Made by a program: the position numbers and the translations under genes. The notes under the pieces were generated by a model. The model was not told the origin of the DNA. It did no database searches and was given only the letters and a program-made list of their open reading frames with translations. Shown piece after piece: positions 1 through 7,268 of a DNA stretch of 8,086 bases. Position 1 is the stretch's first letter. Every line of letters starts with the position of its first letter. This DNA comes from an uncultured Leptospiraceae bacterium (lineage in GTDB: Bacteria > Spirochaetota > Leptospiria > Leptospirales > Leptospiraceae): assembly GCA_937924465.1 (NCBI GenBank), contig CALDSP010000211.1, positions 1 through 8,086 on the forward strand. Reading direction: 5' to 3'.

Positions 1-2
1 TT

Positions 3-338
3 GCTCCTACTAATGTTCCTAGTTCAGTTACAGAATTACTGATTCAGAAAGTAGATATGGGACTAGAAAATCCTATTAGTTTAATTGAATTAGAAAATTG
101 GGTTCGAGGTTATAAAGATTTACATCACGAATGGAAAGAGGATTTTCAGTACTCTGAATTTTTAGAAATGTTTTGTTTGGTTTTGATTGATTTTTTAATG
201 AAAAAAGATAAGACTGAAGCCGTTGAAAAAGTCTTTGATTTTTTACAAATTATGCATATGGATATTCCAAGCATAGATCATTTTTTAATTAGCAAGCTCT
301 TTCATTCTCTGCATTATTTTAATTTTGAAAAAGTTTGA
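3..338 (+). CDS. 3' end of an unrecognised, probably helical protein (5' partial)
   Basis: The reading frame is open from the window edge to the TGA at 336-338, giving 111 visible residues. An ATG lies at 57, but no convincing ribosome binding site precedes it, and the 18 codons before it read as ordinary protein, so I treat this as the tail of a longer gene that begins upstream. The visible part has no signal peptide, membrane segment or catalytic motif. It is rich in Leu, Phe, Glu and Lys with amphipathic helical spacing (for example around FLEMFCLVLIDFLMKKDK), and the C-terminus ends in several aromatic and His residues. I do not recognise the family and assign no function. The gene downstream is on the same strand 63 bases later, so read-through into it is possible but not shown. 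Confidence 0.6.
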   Translation, partial: APTNVPSSVTELLIQKVDMGLENPISLIELENWVRGYKDLHHEWKEDFQYSEFLEMFCLVLIDFLMKKDKTEAVEKVFDFLQIMHMDIPSIDHFLISKLFHSLHYFNFEKV

Positions 339-360
339 TTTTGTGAATATGAATCTTTTC

Positions 361-378
361 ATTTTATTTTAATAAAAT
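361..378. repeat. Short AT-only inverted repeat between two genes
   Basis: An 8-base arm (ATTTTATT) is followed two bases later by its exact reverse complement (AATAAAAT), inside the 63-base gap between the partial gene and the DUF4384 gene. A hairpin here would have no G-C pair and too tight a loop, so it would be weak. The same bases could equally act as an AT-rich promoter region for the downstream gene: TTGTGA at 341-346 and TATTTT at 365-370 lie 18 bases apart, a poor match to -35/-10 boxes. The function is undetermined. Confidence 0.3.
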
Positions 379-401
379 ATTTCAATGATTTTCTGAATGA
401 T

Positions 402-860
402 ATGAATTATAAAACATTATTTTTATTTTTGATTTTGTCGTATTCTTATCTTTATTCATCTGAAGTTTTTCAAACCAATAAGACTGTTTATACTCCTAAA
501 TCTTTAATTTTCTTTAAAGTGGAATTAAGTAAGGATTCTTATATTTATATTTTAAACCAAACAACAAGCGGAACTATACATTTATTGTTTCCAAATTCCG
601 AAGACTCTGAAAATTATCTTATGAAAGGAACATATCGTATTCCAAGTTTAAAAGCAAGTTATGAATTCCAAGTAGAAGAAGATACAGGAGAAGAAATTTT
701 TTATTTAATTGTATCTAAAGTAAAAATTTCAAAACTACATTCTAGAAATTTTAGAGAAAATGAATCTCTTGCTAAGTTTCAATGGCTTAGAAGGCTTACA
801 AGTGATCTTCATCCTTTAGATTGGAAAATTTATGAACAAAAAATTAAAATTGTTGAATAA
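402..860 (+). CDS. Exported DUF4384-domain protein
   Basis: This is a 152-residue protein with an N-terminal signal peptide: Lys4 is followed by a hydrophobic stretch at 5-18, with likely cleavage near residues 19-21. There is no lipobox cysteine, so a soluble secreted or periplasmic protein is expected rather than a lipoprotein. Residues about 28-106 match the DUF4384 pattern that I know: a Tyr-rich strand (DSYIYILNQ, 45-53), then LFPN at 62-65, then an iP-type turn (GTYRIPS, 76-82), then the strand GEEIFYLIVSK at 96-106. DUF4384 occurs in many bacteria, often attached to kinases, caspase-like or repeat domains. Its molecular role is unknown, and here it stands alone. The ATG at 402 is chosen because it places the signal peptide at the N-terminus; no clear Shine-Dalgarno sequence precedes it. 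The C-terminal 45 residues, with basic and aromatic residues, are not recognised. Confidence 0.75.
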   Translation: MNYKTLFLFLILSYSYLYSSEVFQTNKTVYTPKSLIFFKVELSKDSYIYILNQTTSGTIHLLFPNSEDSENYLMKGTYRIPSLKASYEFQVEEDTGEEIFYLIVSKVKISKLHSRNFRENESLAKFQWLRRLTSDLHPLDWKIYEQKIKIVE

Positions 861-885
861 TGAAAAACTATTTCTATTTGCTTTT

Positions 886-913
886 TTAAGGTATTTCTGC
901 AGACTATCCTTAA
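886..913. promoter_or_regulatory. Imperfect dyad in the leader of the 2-oxoglutarate dehydrogenase operon
   Basis: TTAAGG at 886-891 is mirrored by CCTTAA at 908-913, and the centre is the palindrome CTGCAG (897-902). Over the full 28 bases, 10 of 14 paired positions are complementary. CCTTAAGG at 908-915 is also a palindrome by itself. The element lies 28 bases before the sucB start and has no following T-tract, so it looks more like an operator or mRNA leader hairpin than an intrinsic terminator. Weak promoter-like hexamers can be drawn around it (TTGAAT 853-858 with TATTTG 875-880), but none is convincing. The regulator, if any, is unknown. Confidence 0.35.
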
Positions 914-941
914 GGTTTCACATTAACAGGTAGGTAATCAT

Positions 942-2165
942 ATGGCAATTGAAATCAAAGTTCCCGAAATGGGAGAATCCATCACAGAGGCCACCCTTAT
1001 TTCTTGGACAAAAAAAATTGGAGATGCTGTTGAGGCAGATGAGGTCTTAGCAGAACTTGAGACAGATAAAGTCACAATGGAAGTACGCGCTCCTTCTAAG
1101 GGAATCCTCCAAGAGCTAAATAAACAAGTCGGAGATGTAGTTAGAGTTAGAGAAGTGATCGGAAAAATAGAAGAATCCTCAGATGGGGTAAAAACAATAC
1201 CTACACAAACTCATACTCCTGCTACAAATGAAGTATCCACTACACCTTCTGCTAGAAAAATGTTAGCAGAGAACCATCTTAAGCCAGAAGATGTAGAAGG
1301 TACAGGTAGGCGAGGGCTAGTTACCAAGCCAGATGTAATTGCTCACTTAGAAAAGAAAAATGTAGTAACAACAACGACAACTACTACTTCCTCTTTTATT
1401 CCATCTACCAATTCTCCAACAGAGAAAAAAATTGAGCAAATTAAAACTGAAACTCTCCCTGCTTCCCAAAAAGAAACAATTGTTCCAATGACTCGTTTGC
1501 GTCGTGCTATTGCTGAACGATTAGTTAGCGCACAAAGAACAGCCGCAATTTTAACCACCTTTAATGAAATAGACATGTCTGCTATTATGAATTTACGAAC
1601 TCAATACAAAGATAAATACAAAGAATCTCATAATGTTTCTATTGGTTTTATGGGATTTTTTACCAAAGCAGCTATTGCAGCTTTAAAAGCTTTCCCTGTA
1701 GTAAACGCAGAAATTCGAGACAATAACATTGTTTATAAACATTATTATGACATAGGGATTGCTGTTGGAGGACCAAAGGGTTTGGTTGTGCCAGTTGTTC
1801 GAAATGCTGATCAAAAATCTATATTACAAATTGAACAAGATATAGTAAAATTAGCGGGTAAAGTGAGGGATGGAAGTATTGCTTTAGAAGAACTCCAAGG
1901 TGGAACGTTTACTATTTCAAATGGAGGGGTATATGGTTCTATGATGTCTACTCCTATTTTAAATCCTCCACAAGTTGGAATTTTAGGATTGCATAATATT
2001 GTAAAACGCCCTGTTGTCGTAAACGACGAAATAGTCGTTCGTCCTATGATGTATGTTGCGCTTTCTTATGATCATAGAATCATTGATGGCAAAGAAGCTG
2101 TTCAATTCCTAGTTAAAATAAAAGAATGTATGGAAGAGCCTAATAAATTATTGTTAGAGGCATAA
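942..2165 (+). CDS. sucB: Dihydrolipoyllysine-residue succinyltransferase, E2 component of 2-oxoglutarate dehydrogenase
   Basis: This protein transfers the succinyl group from E1o via its lipoyl arm to CoA, giving succinyl-CoA; it is also the structural core of the cytoplasmic complex. Its 407 residues are a normal length for E2o. A single lipoyl domain spans 2-77, with the lipoylated lysine at Lys43 in ETDKVTMEV. A flexible linker follows. The peripheral subunit-binding domain (E3/E1 docking) is at about 101-138 (PSARKMLAE...GRRGLVTKPDV). A second linker (139-178) contains seven consecutive Thr. The catalytic domain (about 180-405) carries NGGVYGSMMSTPILNPPQ and the active-site motif DHRIIDG, with His378 and Asp382. 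The NGGV..S..STPI.NPPQ pattern is that of succinyl rather than acetyl transferases, and the E1o gene two genes downstream supports this. The start is fixed by AGG at 932-934, seven bases ahead of the ATG, and by the MAIEIKVPEMGES N-terminus typical of the family. It is the first gene of the operon; only two bases separate it from lpd. Confidence 0.96.
   Translation: MAIEIKVPEMGESITEATLISWTKKIGDAVEADEVLAELETDKVTMEVRAPSKGILQELNKQVGDVVRVREVIGKIEESSDGVKTIPTQTHTPATNEVSTTPSARKMLAENHLKPEDVEGTGRRGLVTKPDVIAHLEKKNVVTTTTTTTSSFIPSTNSPTEKKIEQIKTETLPASQKETIVPMTRLRRAIAERLVSAQRTAAILTTFNEIDMSAIMNLRTQYKDKYKESHNVSIGFMGFFTKAAIAALKAFPVVNAEIRDNNIVYKHYYDIGIAVGGPKGLVVPVVRNADQKSILQIEQDIVKLAGKVRDGSIALEELQGGTFTISNGGVYGSMMSTPILNPPQVGILGLHNIVKRPVVVNDEIVVRPMMYVALSYDHRIIDGKEAVQFLVKIKECMEEPNKLLLEA
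1368..1388 (+). repeat. Seven tandem ACN (Thr) codons in the E2 linker
   Basis: The run ACA ACA ACG ACA ACT ACT ACT encodes seven threonines (residues 143-149) in the linker between the subunit-binding and catalytic domains of E2. The sequence is frame-neutral and tolerant of unit gain or loss, as expected for a flexible linker. Mixed third bases make it an imperfect trinucleotide repeat, so it is probably less prone to slippage than a pure one. Confidence 0.7.
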
Positions 2166-2167
2166 AA

Positions 2168-3571
2168 ATGAAAGAATTTGATCTTGCAATTATTGGAGCA
2201 GGTCCTGGTGGTTATGTGTGTGCCATTAGAGCGGCTCAACTTGGTATGAAAGTTGCTATCATTGAAAAAAGAAGGACGTTAGGTGGAACTTGCTTAAATA
2301 TAGGTTGTATTCCTTCTAAGGCACTTTTAGATTCTTCAGAACATTTTTATCATACTCATCATAAACTTGCTGATCATGGAATTCATGTAAAAGATATTCA
2401 ACTTGACTTAAAAAAACTTTTAGCTCGTAAAGATCAAGTTGTAAAGGAAGTTTGTGATGGTGTGGATTGGCTCATGAATAAAAATAAAGTAGAGCGCTTT
2501 CATGGGCATGGAAAATTAGTTTCAAACAAAGAAATTTTTATCCAAAAAGAAGATGGAAGCTCTCAAACAATTCAATCTAGAAATATTGTTATAGCAACTG
2601 GTTCAGTTCCAATTGACCTACCCGGTTTTGAAGTAGATGGAAAACAAATTGTTACCTCCGACCATGCTATCAATTTTCCAAGCGTTCCCAAACATTTACT
2701 CATTATTGGAGCGGGAGTGATTGGCTTGGAACTTGGCTCTGTTTGGTCTAGGTTAGGTGCTCAAGTCAGTATTATTGAACTTTTACCGAAATTGTTTGGA
2801 ACAGCCGACAGGCAAATGTCTAGCTTGGCACAGAGAATTTATGAATCACAAGGATTAAAATTTTATTTTGAACATAAAGTGATTGGAATTGAAAAAAAAG
2901 AAAATGAGGTTATTTTAAAGGCAATCAATTCTAAAGGAGATGGAATTGAGTTCAAGGGAGATGTGGTTTTGGTTGCTGTAGGAAGAAAGCCTTATGTAGA
3001 AGGTTTGGGTGCGAAGGAGCTTGGAATTCAATTTACAAATCGTGGAAGAATTCAAGTGGATCCTCATACATACAGAACAAACATTCCAAATATTTATGCT
3101 ATTGGGGATGTAATTGATGGACCCATGCTAGCTCATAAAGCTGAAGATGAAGGCATTGCTGTGGCTGAAATTATAAATGGGCAAGCTGGTCATGTAAATT
3201 ATTTAGCAATTCCTTGGATTGTATATACATGGCCCGAAGTAGCTTGGGTGGGATACGGAGAAGAAGAGTTAAAAGAAAAAGGAATTGATTATGTTGTTGG
3301 ACGTGCAGTTTTTAAATCAAATGGCAGAGTCAAAGCAATGAATGAAAGTGAAGGACAAGTTAAAATTCTTGCCCATAAAAAAACAGATCGACTTTTAGGG
3401 GTTTATATTGTAGGTCCTAGAGCTTCGGATATGATTGCGGAAGTTGCTTTAGCTTTTGAATTTGGAGCTACTGCAGAGGACGTTGCGCGCACATGTCATG
3501 CACATCCTACACTTTCTGAAGTTTTACGAGAGGCCGCTATGGCAGTTGGAAAATGGTCTATTCATTCATAA
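2168..3571 (+). CDS. lpdA: Dihydrolipoyl dehydrogenase, E3 component
   Basis: This FAD flavoprotein reoxidises dihydrolipoyl groups on E2 and passes the electrons to NAD+. Its 467 residues are a typical length. The FAD-binding loop GAGPGG is at 10-15. The redox-active disulfide is Cys42/Cys47 in GGTCLNIGCIPSK. A second FAD-contact segment, ATGS, lies near 143-146. The NAD-binding loop GAGVIG is at 181-186 and is followed by Glu204 at the end of the next strand, consistent with NAD rather than NADP. The later FAD motif NIYAIGDV is at 308-315. The dimerisation domain (about 345-467) carries the catalytic HAHPTLSE, with His446 and Glu451. The start is supported by AGAGG at 2156-2160, which lies inside the end of sucB, and by the family-typical N-terminus. 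Being sandwiched between the E2 and E1 genes suggests an E3 dedicated to this complex, although E3 is often shared with pyruvate dehydrogenase and glycine cleavage, whose genes are not in view. Confidence 0.96.
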   Translation: MKEFDLAIIGAGPGGYVCAIRAAQLGMKVAIIEKRRTLGGTCLNIGCIPSKALLDSSEHFYHTHHKLADHGIHVKDIQLDLKKLLARKDQVVKEVCDGVDWLMNKNKVERFHGHGKLVSNKEIFIQKEDGSSQTIQSRNIVIATGSVPIDLPGFEVDGKQIVTSDHAINFPSVPKHLLIIGAGVIGLELGSVWSRLGAQVSIIELLPKLFGTADRQMSSLAQRIYESQGLKFYFEHKVIGIEKKENEVILKAINSKGDGIEFKGDVVLVAVGRKPYVEGLGAKELGIQFTNRGRIQVDPHTYRTNIPNIYAIGDVIDGPMLAHKAEDEGIAVAEIINGQAGHVNYLAIPWIVYTWPEVAWVGYGEEELKEKGIDYVVGRAVFKSNGRVKAMNESEGQVKILAHKKTDRLLGVYIVGPRASDMIAEVALAFEFGATAEDVARTCHAHPTLSEVLREAAMAVGKWSIHS

Positions 3572-3583
3572 GAGAGGTAAATC

Positions 3584-6325
3584 ATGCAAAATACATTACA
3601 ATTTATGAGTCTTTATGGGGAAAATAGTATACTATTAGAAGAGCTTTATGAAAATTATCTAAAAAATCCAAATTCCGTTTCTGAAGATTGGCAAGTATTC
3701 TTTAAAGAGTTAGATTTAGTGACGTCTTCTCCTTCCACAAATGGGGGAGCTCGCAATCCCTTTAAAGATGCGAATGCCTCAGGCCTACAGGAAATGGGGA
3801 TTATTAATCTACTGAATGCTTATAGGCGTCAGGGACATTTAGCTGCTAAACTAGATCCTCTTGGAATTCTGAAACCGAATAGAACTTTTATTGATCAAAA
3901 ATTACAAAACCTTCGTCCAGAAGATTGGGAGTCAGAAGTAGACACAGGGAATCCGACTCTAGGTCGAACAAAACTGAAAAATGTTGTTGATTGGTATGAA
4001 AAAACATACTGTGGAACCATTGGCTGTGAGCAATATTATATATACAATGAAGAAGAAAGAGAATGGCTTCAACAAAAAATGGAGGCTACTGCAAATTCTT
4101 ATCCACTTTCTAAAGAAACCAAGCTTCGTTTATTTCGTAAACTTTACCAAGCTGATTACTTTGAAAATTTCTTAGCTCGCAAATTTGTTGGGAAGAAGCG
4201 TTTTTCTCTTGAAGGAGGAGAAACTCTTATTCCACTAATGGATACAATCGTTGAAGAGGCAGGCTCCCATAATATGGATGGGCTTATTATTGGAATGGCT
4301 CACCGGGGACGTCTCAATGTGCTTGTAAACACTTTACAAAAACCTGCTAGTTTGATTTTTGCAGAATTTGAAGAAAAAGCAGGAGAAGATTTAAGTTACT
4401 CCGATGTAAAATACCATTTAGGATACTCTCAAAATATAAAAACTCAATCAGGCAAAGAAGTTAAGCTTTCTCTTTTATTTAATCCAAGTCATTTAGAAAC
4501 AATAGATCCAGTGGTTACAGGAAATGTTCGAGCTCGACAAACTCTTTACAAGGATGCGCAGCGCGAAAAGTACATGCCTATTTTACTTCATGGAGACGCG
4601 GCGTTTGCTGGACAAGGTGTAGTAGCTGAAACCTTGAATCTTATGAATTTAGAAGGTTATACAACGGGTGGAACTTTTCACATCATCATAAATAATCAAA
4701 TTGGGTTTACAACATTACCAAATGAATCGCGCTCAACGTTATATGCATCTGACTTAGCAAAGGGTTTTCAAATTCCTATCTTTCATATCAATGGAGATGA
4801 CCCTGAAGCAGCCTATCGAATAGTGAAACTTCTTTTAGAGTTTCGATTAAAATTTCATAAAGACGTAATTATTGATTTAATTTGTTATAGAAGGTTAGGA
4901 CATAACGAAACAGATGAACCTGCTTTTACTCAACCTTACATGTATAATGTTATAAAGAATCATCCTCCTACTGTTCAAATTTATGAAAAAAAACTTGTTG
5001 AATCGGGAGATATAACCCAAGAAGAGTTAGAAAAAATTAAAAGTGAAGTGAAGCAATGGCTAGAAGACTCCTTCAATGAAGTTAAGAATAAAGACATTAA
5101 AATGCAAGTAGATACAATGGGGGGAGTATGGACTGGACTTTCTTTAGAACCTACTAAAGAAGAACCAAACACTGCTGTAGAAAAATCCATCATTGAAAAA
5201 GTTACAACTGCAATGAATACTTGGCCCAAAGATTTTACTCCCAATCCTAAACTCATTAAACTTATGGAAAACCGCATGAAAATGGGGAAGGGAGAAATAC
5301 CCTGTGACTGGGGATTTGGAGAATTACTTGCTTTTGGCACTTTGCTTTATGAAGGAAAAAGAGTGAGACTTTCTGGACAAGATTCCCAAAGAGGAACCTT
5401 TACACATAGGCACGCTGTTCTTGTAGATATTCATACAAATGAGCGTTATACCCCACTGGCTCATATTTCTTCAGAACAAGGTAGTTTAGAGGTAATCAAT
5501 TCTTCTCTTTCTGAATATTCTGTTTTAGGATTTGAATATGGATATTCTCTAGCTGATCCACATGCTCTTGTTTTGTGGGAAGCGCAATTTGGAGATTTTG
5601 CCAATACAGCTCAAGTAATCTTTGATCAATTTATTTCTAGTTCAGAGATTAAATGGCAAAGAAGAAGTGGTCTTGTAATTTTATTACCCCATGGTTATGA
5701 GGGACAAGGACCTGAACATTCAAGCGCAAGATTAGAGAGAATTTTACAACTTTGTGCAGAGTTTAATATGACTGTAGCAAACTGTACTACTCCAGCACAA
5801 TACTTCCATATTTTAAGACGTCAGGTGCTAAGAAAATATAGAAAACCTCTTGTAATTATGACTCCTAAAAGTCTTCTTCGTCATCCGTTAGCAATATCTT
5901 CAATTGAACACTTTACGTCAGGTGCTTTTAATGAGGTGATTACAGATACTAAGGTGGAAGCTAGCAAAGTAGAAAAAATTATTTTTTGCACTGGAAAAGT
6001 TTATTATGATTTATTGGATGCAAGAAACAAAGAAAATAAAATGGATATAGCACTTGTTCGAATTGAACAACTGTATCCATTTCCAGTAGAAAAAGTAAAG
6101 TATGTTTTTCAAACATTTAAAAATGCTAATAAATATCTTTGGGTACAAGAAGAACCAAAAAACCAAGGTGCATGGCATTATATAAAAGAAGAGCTAGATA
6201 ACATTATAGGTAAGTGTGGAAGTGTTACTTACGTTGGACGAAAAGCCTCAGCCAGCCCTGCTGTGGGTCAATTGAAGGCTCATTTAAAAGAACAAGAAGA
6301 AATTGTAAAACTAGCTTTAGAATAA
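3584..6325 (+). CDS. sucA: 2-oxoglutarate dehydrogenase E1 component
   Basis: This thiamine diphosphate enzyme decarboxylates 2-oxoglutarate and succinylates the E2 lipoyl arm. At 913 residues it is close to the usual length (about 930 in E. coli). The N-terminal 45 residues (SLYGENSILLEELYENYLK...DWQVFF) match the E2-contacting segment of E1o and are followed by a Ser/Gly/Asn-rich linker. INLLNAYRRQGHLAAKLDPL is at 74-93. The substrate-site stretch GMAHRGRLNVLVN is at 237-249, with His240, and NPSHLE with His303 follows. The thiamine diphosphate/Mg motif is HGDAAFAGQG (336-345), with NNQIGFTT at 370-377. YRRLGHNETDEPAFTQP is at 435-451. The C-terminal transketolase-like part contains RGTFTHRHAV and PHGYEGQGPEHSSARLER (702-719). 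The ribosome binding site GAGAGG (3572-3577) is six bases before the ATG. It ends in tandem TAA stops and is the last gene of the operon. Unlike mycobacterial or Corynebacterium E1o proteins, it carries no fused E2 catalytic domain. Confidence 0.97.
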   Translation: MQNTLQFMSLYGENSILLEELYENYLKNPNSVSEDWQVFFKELDLVTSSPSTNGGARNPFKDANASGLQEMGIINLLNAYRRQGHLAAKLDPLGILKPNRTFIDQKLQNLRPEDWESEVDTGNPTLGRTKLKNVVDWYEKTYCGTIGCEQYYIYNEEEREWLQQKMEATANSYPLSKETKLRLFRKLYQADYFENFLARKFVGKKRFSLEGGETLIPLMDTIVEEAGSHNMDGLIIGMAHRGRLNVLVNTLQKPASLIFAEFEEKAGEDLSYSDVKYHLGYSQNIKTQSGKEVKLSLLFNPSHLETIDPVVTGNVRARQTLYKDAQREKYMPILLHGDAAFAGQGVVAETLNLMNLEGYTTGGTFHIIINNQIGFTTLPNESRSTLYASDLAKGFQIPIFHINGDDPEAAYRIVKLLLEFRLKFHKDVIIDLICYRRLGHNETDEPAFTQPYMYNVIKNHPPTVQIYEKKLVESGDITQEELEKIKSEVKQWLEDSFNEVKNKDIKMQVDTMGGVWTGLSLEPTKEEPNTAVEKSIIEKVTTAMNTWPKDFTPNPKLIKLMENRMKMGKGEIPCDWGFGELLAFGTLLYEGKRVRLSGQDSQRGTFTHRHAVLVDIHTNERYTPLAHISSEQGSLEVINSSLSEYSVLGFEYGYSLADPHALVLWEAQFGDFANTAQVIFDQFISSSEIKWQRRSGLVILLPHGYEGQGPEHSSARLERILQLCAEFNMTVANCTTPAQYFHILRRQVLRKYRKPLVIMTPKSLLRHPLAISSIEHFTSGAFNEVITDTKVEASKVEKIIFCTGKVYYDLLDARNKENKMDIALVRIEQLYPFPVEKVKYVFQTFKNANKYLWVQEEPKNQGAWHYIKEELDNIIGKCGSVTYVGRKASASPAVGQLKAHLKEQEEIVKLALE

Positions 6326-6364
6326 TAAGTTAAAAGTTTTATATTGCTTTGTTCCATTTGAAGT
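6326..6364. other. 39-base convergent gap without a visible terminator
   Basis: The gap separates the sucA stop from the stop of the channel gene on the opposite strand. I see no GC-rich stem followed by a T-run in either direction. A second in-frame TAA directly follows the sucA stop codon. Transcription from both sides therefore probably ends by another route, or overlaps into the opposite gene. Confidence 0.45.
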
Positions 6365-7267
6365 TTATTGACGAAGTTTTCGTTTTGTAAGATATTTTAG
6401 ACGTTCTAAATTTTCTTGGATTTGAAACATTTGCTGTTCCAACTGTTGAATTTCTTTTTCAAGAGCTAAATCAAAATTTTTAGATTCTCCCATACTATCT
6501 TCAATTTGTCTTTGGGCTTGAGCTTCCTCCATTCCTTTCAAGATAACTCCAATAAATAAGTTTAATATAATCATAGTTCCAAAAAGTATAAATGTAATAA
6601 AGTAAAACGGAGATATGAGAGGAAACTGTTCGGGATGTTTACAATATTCTTTTAAATAGTCTTCCGTATAATAGTTCGTACATCCATACATTTGAATATG
6701 GAGTATATCAATCCATCCTTCCATAGTAACAACTTTAAAGAGAGTTAAAAATGTGGTTTGTAAATCTTTGAAATGAAATGGATCATTTTGAGAGAATAAA
6801 AAAACACCTGCTACTGCATACATATAAAACATTAAAAACAAGAGTAATCCTATATATCCCATGGAAGGAATACTTTTTAATAAGGCTCCTACAATCATTT
6901 GAAGTTTAGGTAAAAAACGAACTAGCCTAAGAATTCTAAGAATTCTTAATAAGCGAAGTACCGTAATAAACTCCGCATGAATTGGCAAGAGAGCAATTGC
7001 TACTATAAAAAAATCAAATAAGTTCCATGGGTCATAAAAAAATTTCCAAAACTTTTTTCCATGACTGAAAATTTTTAGAAAGATTTCTGTAGTAAAAATT
7101 AAAATAAACAATAAGTCTAGAAAATCAAAAATTTCTAAATAGGATGCAGATATAGAGGGATAAGTTTCTAAACCCACCATAATCCCAGAGAGTATAATAA
7201 TGAAGGTAATGAAGTTTTGGAAATAATTGGAACGAACAAGTATTCTAGTTTTTTTTACTAAATTCAT
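6365..7267 (-). CDS. Single-domain voltage-gated cation channel, bacterial Nav (NaChBac) family, with an EGW-type filter
   Basis: This is an inner-membrane channel of 300 residues, expected to work as a homotetramer. Segments in order: S1 about 16-34 (ending MVGLETYP, as in NaChBac's IVGIETYP); S2 about 48-68, with an acidic TE in the charge-transfer position; S3 about 81-96, with Asn82 and Asp85; and S4 100-119, with five arginines at every third residue (105, 108, 111, 114, 117). Then come S5 about 135-159, the pore helix 169-181, the selectivity filter TMEGWID (181-187), a long extracellular loop (188-219, with Cys196 and Cys209) and S6 220-243. The cytoplasmic tail has a coiled coil with perfect a/d spacing (Leu269, Ile273, Leu276, Met280, Ile283, Leu287, Leu290), as in NavBac tetramerisation helices. 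Nav channels usually have TLESW; Gly and Asp here hint at Ca2+ or mixed selectivity (inference). I chose the ATG at 7267, one base after the upstream TGA. A GTG at 7291 would add eight residues overlapping the upstream gene; neither start has a strong ribosome binding site. Confidence 0.9.
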   Translation of the reverse strand: MNLVKKTRILVRSNYFQNFITFIIILSGIMVGLETYPSISASYLEIFDFLDLLFILIFTTEIFLKIFSHGKKFWKFFYDPWNLFDFFIVAIALLPIHAEFITVLRLLRILRILRLVRFLPKLQMIVGALLKSIPSMGYIGLLLFLMFYMYAVAGVFLFSQNDPFHFKDLQTTFLTLFKVVTMEGWIDILHIQMYGCTNYYTEDYLKEYCKHPEQFPLISPFYFITFILFGTMIILNLFIGVILKGMEEAQAQRQIEDSMGESKNFDLALEKEIQQLEQQMFQIQENLERLKYLTKRKLRQ

Positions 7268-7268
7268 T

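Noticed and set aside
57..59. ATG as the start of the first gene
   Set aside because: The same frame is open to the window edge with plausible protein sequence, and no convincing ribosome binding site precedes this ATG, so the gene is treated as 5' partial.
361..378. AT-only inverted repeat as an intrinsic terminator
   Set aside because: It has no G-C pair and only two bases between the arms, so the hairpin would be weak. Such repeats arise easily in AT-rich gaps.
1343..1576. Open frame on the - strand inside sucB, with a run of valines
   Set aside because: It is the reverse reading of the Thr-rich linker and catalytic domain of a certain gene. The Val run is simply the complement of the ACN codons, and the product has no sensible protein features.
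3981..4175. Short + strand open frame inside sucA in another frame
   Set aside because: It is fully inside a well-supported E1 gene, and its product matches no protein pattern I know.
4981..5340. 119-residue open frame on the - strand inside sucA
   Set aside because: It is antisense to a conserved E1 region, and the Ser/Pro/Phe-rich product is typical of complementing AT-rich coding sequence.
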